Of a stretch of 64,000 nucleotides of DNA, positions 58,280 to 64,000 are shown one piece after another. Position 1 is the first letter of the stretch. Every line of letters starts with the position of its first letter. A program made the position numbers and the translations under genes. The notes beneath the pieces were generated by a model, which searched no databases, had not been told where the DNA came from, and saw only the letters and a list, made by a program, of their open reading frames with translations. Source of the DNA: Gemmatimonadota bacterium (GTDB lineage: Bacteria; Latescibacterota; UBA2968; UBA8231); assembly GCA_009840005.1 (NCBI GenBank), contig VXOR01000061.1:1-64000 (forward strand), read 5' to 3'.

Positions 58280-60175
58280 ATGTTAGTCTGCGCATTATTG
58301 ATCCTCGCCGCCGTTGCGTCCCAGGGCGAGGAATGGCCCTACTACGCCGCCGACGCCAAGAGCAGCAAGTACGCACCCCTGTCGCAAATTGACGGCGACA
58401 ACTTCGCCCAGTTGCAAGAGGTTTGGCGCTACACGGCTCCCGACAAGGAGATCGCCGAACGTCAGTACAGATCGACCCATCGCAACAAGGGCACTCCCCT
58501 GATGGTCGATGGTGTGCTCTACTACGGGTCGCCTTTCAACATCCTCTGCGCCGTCGATCCGACGAGCGGCGAGGAGTTGTGGACCTTTGATCCGAAAGTA
58601 TGGGAAAACTATGAGGGTTTCACCGGCATTCTGCGCGGCATCGCCTACTGGCAAAGCGGCGACAAGAAGCGCATCTTCTACGCCACCTCCACTGACCGTC
58701 TCTACTCAATCGACATCGAGACTGGCCAGCCCGACCCAGAATTCGGCGCGGGCGGCTTCGCCGATCTAGGCAAGGGGCTGCGCCGCCCCATCCACCTCCC
58801 GAACTATTGCGTCACCTCGGCACCGATCGTCTGTCGCGATGTGGTGGTGGTCGGTTCCGCCATCGTCGATTGGCATGGCGAGTCTCCCGCCAAATACTCC
58901 ACCCCCGGCGACGTGCGCGGCTTCGACGCCCACACCGGCGAACAAGTATGGGTCTTCCAGACGGTGCCGCAGGAGGGCGAGCACGGCAACGACACTTGGG
59001 AAAACGACGCGTGGCAAACCTTTGGCCAAGCCAATGTGTGGGCCGCGATGAGCGCCGACGACGAGCTAGGCTACGTGTACCTGCCCGTCAGCAGCACCAC
59101 CCACAACCACTACGGCGGCGAGCGCCCCGGTGCCAATCTCTTCAGCCAGACACTGGTCTGCCTCAAGGCGGCAACCGGCGAACGCGTCTGGCACTACCAA
59201 CTCATCCACCACGGCTTGTGGAACTACGACCCGCCAGCACCGCCGGTCCTAGCCGACATCAAAGTAGCAGGCAAAACGATCAAGGCCCTAGCCCTAGTGA
59301 GCAAACAGGCATTCTGCTACGTATTAGACCGCACGACCGGCGAACCGGTCTGGCCGATCAACGAGCGCGAGGTGCCCCAGGCGAAAACCCCAGGCGAGCA
59401 AAGCTGGCCAACTCAGCCCTTTCCCGGCAAGCCCGCGCCCTACGACCGCCAGGGGCTACAGGAAGACGACCTGATCGACTTTACGCCCGAGTTGCGGGAA
59501 AAGGCGTTGGCGATTCTGCAAAAATACGAGCACGGCCCGCTGTTTACCCCGCCCAGCGAAAAAGGCACGCTGGTATTGCCTGGAGGCTTGGGCGGCTCGG
59601 ACTGGAGCGGCGCAGCACTGGTGCCACAAAAAAACGTGCTCTACGTCCCCTCGCGCACCGACGCCGCTATCGTGTGGCTGGAAAAGGTGAGAAACCCGCG
59701 CGCCTTTTCGGCCTACGCATCCTTCAAGAGAAGTGCCGAATACGTCAATGGCCTACCGCTGACCAAACCCCCCTACGGCCGGATCACCGCCATCGACTTG
59801 GACACCGGCGAGCACGTTTGGATGAGCCCAGTGGGTCAAGGTCCCGTCAACCACAGAGCTTTGCGCGATCTCGACCTGCCCGCTATGGGCTGGTTCCACT
59901 ACAACTTTATACTCGCCACCGAGACCGTGCTGGTGGTGGTCTCGCAGCAGCCCGATTGGTGGGGCCACCTCCGCGACAACGACTTTGTCGAACAAACACC
60001 CTATCTGCGCGCCTTCGACCTAGATACGGGTGCCGTGCTAGCCGAGATGGAATTCCCCGGCAACCCCCACGGCAGTCCCATCAGCTATATGGCCAACGGA
60101 CGCCAGTACATCCTATTCCCAATCAATGACGACGACGGGGGACCGCAGCTAGTGGCGATGGCGTTGCCGGAGTGA
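58280..60175 (+). CDS. PQQ-dependent dehydrogenase (quinoprotein glucose/alcohol type)
   Basis: An eight-bladed beta-propeller quinoprotein of 631 residues with a signal peptide (MLVCALLILAAVASQG). PQQ-binding propeller motifs occur with repeated 'A-x-D-x-x-T-G-x-x-x-W' tryptophan-docking units (AVDPTSGEELWTF, GFDAHTGEQVWVF, CLKAATGERVWHY). A catalytic-region Asp and Asn-rich HGNDTWENDAW lies in the middle. It resembles the soluble periplasmic part of membrane-bound glucose dehydrogenase but lacks its five N-terminal helices. Probably oxidises a sugar or alcohol in the periplasm. It starts 2 bp after the CNT gene. Confidence 0.82.
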   Translation: MLVCALLILAAVASQGEEWPYYAADAKSSKYAPLSQIDGDNFAQLQEVWRYTAPDKEIAERQYRSTHRNKGTPLMVDGVLYYGSPFNILCAVDPTSGEELWTFDPKVWENYEGFTGILRGIAYWQSGDKKRIFYATSTDRLYSIDIETGQPDPEFGAGGFADLGKGLRRPIHLPNYCVTSAPIVCRDVVVVGSAIVDWHGESPAKYSTPGDVRGFDAHTGEQVWVFQTVPQEGEHGNDTWENDAWQTFGQANVWAAMSADDELGYVYLPVSSTTHNHYGGERPGANLFSQTLVCLKAATGERVWHYQLIHHGLWNYDPPAPPVLADIKVAGKTIKALALVSKQAFCYVLDRTTGEPVWPINEREVPQAKTPGEQSWPTQPFPGKPAPYDRQGLQEDDLIDFTPELREKALAILQKYEHGPLFTPPSEKGTLVLPGGLGGSDWSGAALVPQKNVLYVPSRTDAAIVWLEKVRNPRAFSAYASFKRSAEYVNGLPLTKPPYGRITAIDLDTGEHVWMSPVGQGPVNHRALRDLDLPAMGWFHYNFILATETVLVVVSQQPDWWGHLRDNDFVEQTPYLRAFDLDTGAVLAEMEFPGNPHGSPISYMANGRQYILFPINDDDGGPQLVAMALPE

Positions 60176-60215
60176 CGAGTGGGATGGGGGGGCCGAATGG
60201 GCTTGGTCGGATCGC

Positions 60216-60560
60216 TTACGCTCTGATACTGAGTCGGCCCTGGCGCTGTGAACGAGGCTCGCGGATGACGATTTCCACATTGCGCCCAAGTGCCGTCAAC
60301 AGGCGCAGGAGGCGCTCCACGGAGTACTCCCGAAAACTTCCCTGCAGAAGACGCGAAACATCTGGTTGGGACAGCCCGAGCAACCGCGCCGCTTCGACCT
60401 GCTTGAGTCCGCGCTGACGAATGATCTTGTCAATGCGGGTGACGAGTTCTGCCTTTAACAAGTGAGTCTCGGCGTCAGGACGCTCTAGGTCCGCGAATAC
60501 GTTTCCGCTACCGCGTTCGATTTTCATTTTTTGGGTCTTCATTGATCTATCCCTCGCCAT
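60216..60560 (-). CDS. XRE-family helix-turn-helix regulator (HigA-like)
   Basis: A 114-residue protein. The HTH region is in TRIDKIIRQRGLKQVEAARLLGLSQPDVSRLLQG (about 42-75), followed by a helical C-terminal part. It resembles HTH_37/HigA antitoxins, whose partner toxin usually lies just upstream. Here no complete toxin is seen; only a 20-codon open frame (LVKNRLKAAERHYMETYGEG) lies between this gene and the TIM-barrel gene. So this may be an orphan antitoxin or a true regulator. Alternative start at ATG 60542. Confidence 0.7.
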   Translation of the reverse strand: MARDRSMKTQKMKIERGSGNVFADLERPDAETHLLKAELVTRIDKIIRQRGLKQVEAARLLGLSQPDVSRLLQGSFREYSVERLLRLLTALGRNVEIVIREPRSQRQGRLSIRA

Positions 60561-60610
60561 AGGTCTCCATATAGTGTCGCTCTGCCGCCTTCAGCCTGTT
60601 CTTGACCAGA

Positions 60611-61783
60611 TCAATCTCCTGCGTCGAGTGCTCTCACCGCGGCAATGGCCTCGGCAATCCACCTGAGATTGCGCCGGGAAATCATGCCGTAATTGTAATA
60701 CGAGAACCGGCGCGCCCCTGTTTCGTAAATCGCAGCGATGATGTCTCGCATCTGTTCAGCGCTGTCTATGGGTTTGTGGCCGTTCAGGCCGCAGATCAAC
60801 ATGGACGGATCGTCCATGTCGGCTAGGGTCTCCTGCGCCCTTTGACTGGCCTCCTCCGGCGAGCCGCTGTAGCACAAGACATTGACCCGATCGACGATTT
60901 GTTCGATGGGTTTGCGATCAATGCCGTTGTTGTGATAATTGCCCATGTACAAAAAAGAAACGGGCATTTTTACGGCCTCTTTCACCTCCGCAGCCAGCGA
61001 CGTCACCACATCCGCGCGCATCTTTAGGTACTCGTTCACCAAAGGCTCGTCGGCGACGAATTCTTCCACGCTGCACTCCGGCGGCCCCTCTTCAAAAATG
61101 TCCAAGAGCCACTTTTCCACTTGGCCCTTCAACTCCTCCACATCCATACCTCTGTCCGCAGCCCGCCGCGTGCATCCATCGCAAAAACACAGCGACATCA
61201 ATAGCGATCCCACCGCGCCGAGATCGACTCCCACCTTGGCGTGGTTGCGGAACATGCCAAAGCCCATGTAGTGCAGAGACTCGTACTCGATCATCTGCAC
61301 ATCGCAGTTGGTGGCCAAGTCCAAGCTCAAGCCTAGTACGTACTCCCGCACCTCGGGATTGGCCGGGCACAGACAACCCGGATAGCGATCCCCGAACACC
61401 CCGAGCAAGGCGCAGTCAGGATGCTGCCTCGCCATGTAGTGGTTGTGCAGGGGCACAGTCCACGAAATCAGTTCCAGACCGCGCGCACGGCAGGCCTCGG
61501 CGATGATCCGCACCGGATCCTGGTCTATAGCCATAGGATGCACGTGCGGCTTGATCTTGGTGCCCTGGTACAGCTCGCGCTGGGGCTGGAAGTAGATGGC
61601 GTCCTCGTACCCGGAAAAGAGCTTTTTGCCGGGTATATGGGTGCGCAGCTGATCGTAGGTGTGATAAACCGTGGACAGGCTGATCGCATCCAGCCCTACC
61701 TCTTCCTTGAGGAAGCCAATGACGCGGTCCACCCCCTCGTCGATTACATCCCAAGGATAGGTCCACATAGTCGTATGAATCAT
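60611..61783 (-). CDS. Putative TIM-barrel glycosidase-like protein
   Basis: A 390-residue protein from ATG 61783, chosen for the AAGGAG site upstream. It has TIM-barrel features (TTMWTYPWDVIDEGVDRVIGFL, HPMAIDQDPVRIIAEACRARGLELISWTVPLHN, VQMIEYESLHYMG and CFCDGCTRRAADRGMD with clustered cysteines) and a late conserved segment (RRFSYYNYGMISRRNLRWI). The pattern is similar to proteins annotated as alpha-amylase or GH-like of unclear activity. No enzyme class could be fixed. No signal peptide is seen. Confidence 0.55.
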   Translation of the reverse strand: MIHTTMWTYPWDVIDEGVDRVIGFLKEEVGLDAISLSTVYHTYDQLRTHIPGKKLFSGYEDAIYFQPQRELYQGTKIKPHVHPMAIDQDPVRIIAEACRARGLELISWTVPLHNHYMARQHPDCALLGVFGDRYPGCLCPANPEVREYVLGLSLDLATNCDVQMIEYESLHYMGFGMFRNHAKVGVDLGAVGSLLMSLCFCDGCTRRAADRGMDVEELKGQVEKWLLDIFEEGPPECSVEEFVADEPLVNEYLKMRADVVTSLAAEVKEAVKMPVSFLYMGNYHNNGIDRKPIEQIVDRVNVLCYSGSPEEASQRAQETLADMDDPSMLICGLNGHKPIDSAEQMRDIIAAIYETGARRFSYYNYGMISRRNLRWIAEAIAAVRALDAGD

Positions 61784-61811
61784 GGTTAGCTCCTTTTCCG
61801 TCGAATGATTT

Positions 61812-61840
61812 GTAGGGGGCGGTTTGCAAACCGCCCCTAC
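61812..61840. terminator. Hairpin between the TIM-barrel and CHAD genes
   Basis: GTAGGGGGCGGTTTG and CAAACCGCCCCTAC pair with a 1-base bulge in a near-perfect 29-bp hairpin. It sits 28 bp upstream of the TIM-barrel start and overlaps the CHAD stop codon. It resembles the repeat at 29198-29225, so it may be a REP element and not a dedicated terminator. Confidence 0.5.
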
Positions 61841-62769
61841 TTGCCGTTGGTCGGTGCGCCGTCTTGCTCCGCCTGCCACACCCGCCAATAACCCCGTAGC
61901 CGCCGAGAGAATTCGCTCGGTCGTTCCAAGTAGATGCGCTCGCCTAGCAGACGCGCCTGGCCCTGCATCCGGGAACGCACCTCGCCAATCCGCCTTTCCA
62001 GAGCCATCAACGTGGCCGTGGCTCCAGCCCTCGGAAACTCGGCCATAACCGTAGTGCGCAATACGGCCAAGTCGTGATCCTGGCCCAGCAACTCCCCTAG
62101 CTGATCCAGTTCCTCAGCCTGGACCCGCATGACCGACGGCCAGATATTCTCCAGTATCTGGGTGTGGTACCACAGGTACTTCACCTGCTTGCGCCAGTCG
62201 TGGAATGCCTCGTCGCTAGGTAGCGCATAGGCCGCGGCAAAATCGCGCCGGCCCCGCGCGTATATCCGCTGCAACCCCATCCGAATCCCTCCCCAATCCG
62301 GGCGCTGTAGATTCCAATGTTCCAAACGCTCGCCGGCCTGCGCGAGCTCGGCGATTACCTCCTGAACGGCCCGATTGATGCTATCCGCTTGGCCATAGAC
62401 CCGGTCGCGGCGCTCCACCAGCCACACCCGCACCCGGGCGAACCGACTCTTCGGGACATCTTCGCCTAGAGATTCCACCAAGCGGTCCAAGGTCTCGACC
62501 AGCACTGTGGCGTCGCGCAGCCCCGAAAGCCGCTGACCGGCGGCCCGATAGCACTGGTTTTCCAAGGCGTACACCTCGTCTCCCAAGTCGCGGTGGACCA
62601 AGCGCACCAAGGCCCGCAGACGCTTGGTGGCCTTGCGGGCCTCGTGAACGTGCTTGTCTCGTTCCCCGTCCTGGCAGCCGAGGTATTCAAGGGCCCTGTC
62701 GAGCTGTTCGGCGGCCATCCGCCGCACCCCTTCGGGCACGCTCTCACCCTGTTTTAGGCGATATTCCAT
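61837..62769 (-). CDS. CHAD-domain protein
   Basis: A 310-residue all-alpha protein of the CHAD family, which binds inorganic polyphosphate through conserved basic helices. It has KHVHEARKATKRLRALVRLV (about 39-58), AGQRLSGLRDATVLVETL, and a second HDWRKQVKYLWYHTQILE (about 193-210), with conserved His and Arg/Lys. No polyphosphate kinase, CYTH or regulator domain is fused. Its function in this organism is unknown. It starts at ATG 62769 and reads toward the TIM-barrel gene. Confidence 0.85.
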   Translation of the reverse strand: MEYRLKQGESVPEGVRRMAAEQLDRALEYLGCQDGERDKHVHEARKATKRLRALVRLVHRDLGDEVYALENQCYRAAGQRLSGLRDATVLVETLDRLVESLGEDVPKSRFARVRVWLVERRDRVYGQADSINRAVQEVIAELAQAGERLEHWNLQRPDWGGIRMGLQRIYARGRRDFAAAYALPSDEAFHDWRKQVKYLWYHTQILENIWPSVMRVQAEELDQLGELLGQDHDLAVLRTTVMAEFPRAGATATLMALERRIGEVRSRMQGQARLLGERIYLERPSEFSRRLRGYWRVWQAEQDGAPTNGK

Positions 62770-62801
62770 AGAACTGATTTACTTTTTAGAATTCTAGCCA
62801 A

Positions 62802-62830
62802 TTGTTATACAGAAATCCTTGTTATATAAT
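62802..62830 (+). promoter_or_regulatory. Sigma70-type promoter upstream of the TonB receptor
   Basis: TTGTTA (62802-62807) and TATAAT (62825-62830), separated by 17 bp, give a well-spaced promoter with a perfect -10. The gene start at 62922 is 92 bp downstream, leaving a long 5' leader. It lies in A+T-rich sequence between the divergent CHAD gene and the receptor gene. No clear operator seen. Confidence 0.65.
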
Positions 62831-62921
62831 AGAAATTCCAAGGCAATACAGGAACTTTTTGTTCTAGCAAACCGCGCTTTCAGGGTTTGAGGCCTTGGGC
62901 ATCTGTGGGAGGGAAGCTGCA

Positions 62922-64000
62922 ATGAGCAAAATAGCCAAGCTGATATGCCTATGGGCGACCTTGGGCTATGGGGTCGCTTGGGCCCAGTCGGATGGCTTTA
63001 TCGAGGGGACGGTTACAGGAGAGGCTGGGGAGACCCTGCCCGGCACTAATATCGCCGTACACTCGCTGGCGGACGACTATAAAGCCGGAGCTACAGCGGA
63101 CGCCGATGGGCAATTCCGCATCGCCGTTCCAGCGGGAAACTACCAAGTCGAAATCACGTTTGTCGGCTACAAGTCCGATTTACGAGAAAATGTGCAGGTG
63201 CGGGCCGGCCAGACCACCCGGCTGGATGCGGTCTTGGTAGAGCAGGTCATTTTTCTCGGGCAAAGCGTGGTATCCGCCTCCCGCCGGCAAGAAAAAATTC
63301 TCGACGCCCCAGCCTCGGTATCCGTAGTCGAAGGCAGCGAAATCCGCAACAATCCAGCGTTGAGTCTCTCCGACCACGTCAAGAATCTGCCGGCAGTGGA
63401 CATTGCCAAGAGGGGGTTGGCCAACGCCAACGTGGTGGTGCGCGGCTTCAACAATATATTCTCCGGAACCCTGCTCACGCTGACGGACAACCGCATCGCC
63501 CGCGTGCCCTCGCTGCGAGTCAACGCCTTGAATTTCATTCCGCTCACCAACGACGATGTGGAGCGCATAGAGGTAGTCTTGGGGCCGGGGTCGGCCCTGT
63601 ACGGGCCCAACAGCGCCGATGGGGTCATGCACATCATCACCCATTCCCCCTTTACCTCGCAGGGCACGAACGTGCATGTGGGGATGGGGGAGCGCGACCT
63701 GCGCCATACCACGGTTCGGCATGCTGGCGTGGTGGGGGATCGCTTGGGTTACAAAATTTCGGGCCAGTACTATACGGGGACGGAGTGGGAGTACACCGAC
63801 CCGGAGGAGGTGAAGGCCCAAGCACTAAGGCAGGCGGAGATAGATGCCGGAGCGGACTTGCCACCCCTCAAAACGCGCGATCCCAACAACAGCAACCAAA
63901 GTGTCGAAGCGCGTCTAGACTGGCGGGCCGCGGACGACTTGACAGCTATCTTATCGGCGGGACACAACAAGGCGAACATAATCGGGGGGACCGGCGTGGG
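62922..64000 (+). CDS. TonB-dependent receptor, 3' end outside the window
   Basis: N-terminal 359 codons only. A signal peptide (MSKIAKLICLWATLGYGVAWAQ) is followed by a carboxypeptidase-regulatory-like domain (about 25-110, GFIEGTVTGEAGETLPGTNIAV) and plug domain with NPALSLSDHVKNLPAVDIAKRG, VVRGFNN and VERIEVVLGPGSALYGPNSADGVMHIITHSP (about 145-250), followed by the first barrel strands. The start at ATG 62922 has GGGAGGGAAG upstream. No stop is reached before the window ends. A receptor of the SusC/Oar kind, ligand unknown. Confidence 0.88.
   Translation, partial: MSKIAKLICLWATLGYGVAWAQSDGFIEGTVTGEAGETLPGTNIAVHSLADDYKAGATADADGQFRIAVPAGNYQVEITFVGYKSDLRENVQVRAGQTTRLDAVLVEQVIFLGQSVVSASRRQEKILDAPASVSVVEGSEIRNNPALSLSDHVKNLPAVDIAKRGLANANVVVRGFNNIFSGTLLTLTDNRIARVPSLRVNALNFIPLTNDDVERIEVVLGPGSALYGPNSADGVMHIITHSPFTSQGTNVHVGMGERDLRHTTVRHAGVVGDRLGYKISGQYYTGTEWEYTDPEEVKAQALRQAEIDAGADLPPLKTRDPNNSNQSVEARLDWRAADDLTAILSAGHNKANIIGGTGV

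Noticed and set aside
60561..60620. Short frame LVKNRLKAAERHYMETYGEG before the XRE gene
   Set aside because: Too short to be a HigB toxin and with no start in context; it may be a relic of one but could not be supported.

Overview
The window is a GC-rich bacterial chromosome segment, probably a draft or metagenome contig. The organism looks like a Gram-negative of the FCB/PVC type, with Latescibacterota or Poribacteria-like lineages the best guess. The grounds are an LptD outer-membrane assembly protein, two TonB-dependent receptors with carboxypeptidase-regulatory-like N-termini, FlgD-like C-terminal modules typical of FCB secreted proteins, and a mix of phytanoyl-CoA dioxygenases, a sulfatase, DUF6785-type membrane proteins, a PmoA-like (DUF6807) protein and mannonate dehydratase. 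This taxonomic call is inference: no rRNA or tRNA gene was recognised.

Layout. 0.2-1.8 kb: an AbiE-type toxin-antitoxin (TA) pair next to a small palindromic element. 2.0-12.6 kb: a tightly coupled housekeeping run (rlmB, lptD, dtd, maf, a rodZ-like gene, priA, a beta-propeller secreted protein, DUF4159), several joined by 4-base start/stop overlaps. 12.6-15.9 kb: an accessory patch with a broken FitAB pair, duplicated ends of both flanking genes, two small membrane proteins and a PIN-domain gene. 15.9-25.3 kb: a compact minus-strand block with a CRTAC1-like FG-GAP lipoprotein, a complete RND tripartite efflux pump, a PmoA-like protein and a UDP-glucuronate decarboxylase-like SDR. 25.5-30.5 kb: VapBC, a phytanoyl-CoA dioxygenase, a BlaI/BlaR1-like pair with clear operators, and a DUF4143 ATPase. 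30.6-41.6 kb: a sugar and organic-substrate catabolic island (glycoside-hydrolase-like protein, sulfatase, DUF6785, sialidase-like BNR protein, PhyH, mannonate dehydratase, HpcH aldolase, PhyH-HEAT fusion). 41.6-43.1 kb: a decayed Phd/YoeB module. 43.1-50.4 kb: a very large FtsX permease fused to a zinc-ligand-less M28-like domain, a second DUF6785 and a HAD hydrolase. 50.6-64 kb: a collagen-like lipoprotein, an aspartic protease, a TonB receptor, an outer-membrane protein, MsrP, a shortened CNT nucleoside transporter, a PQQ dehydrogenase, a lone XRE regulator, a TIM-barrel protein, a CHAD protein and the start of a second TonB receptor.

The most unusual theme is structural. Accessory cassettes, mostly TA or ATPase genes, are repeatedly flanked by short duplicated copies of the ends of neighbouring host genes: A-B'-A'-B at 12.5-17.5 kb, a gene 5' end at 29.25 and 30.57 kb, and a gene 3' end at 42.7 and 43.06 kb. 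They also sit against small palindromic elements. Separately, a short palindromic repeat that reads ELSR in one frame appears inside at least four coding sequences, and comparison of the two DUF6785 paralogues supports insertion in one of them. Several loci show decay: in-frame stops in FitB and YoeB, an internal deletion in CNT, and loss of zinc ligands in the M28-like domain.
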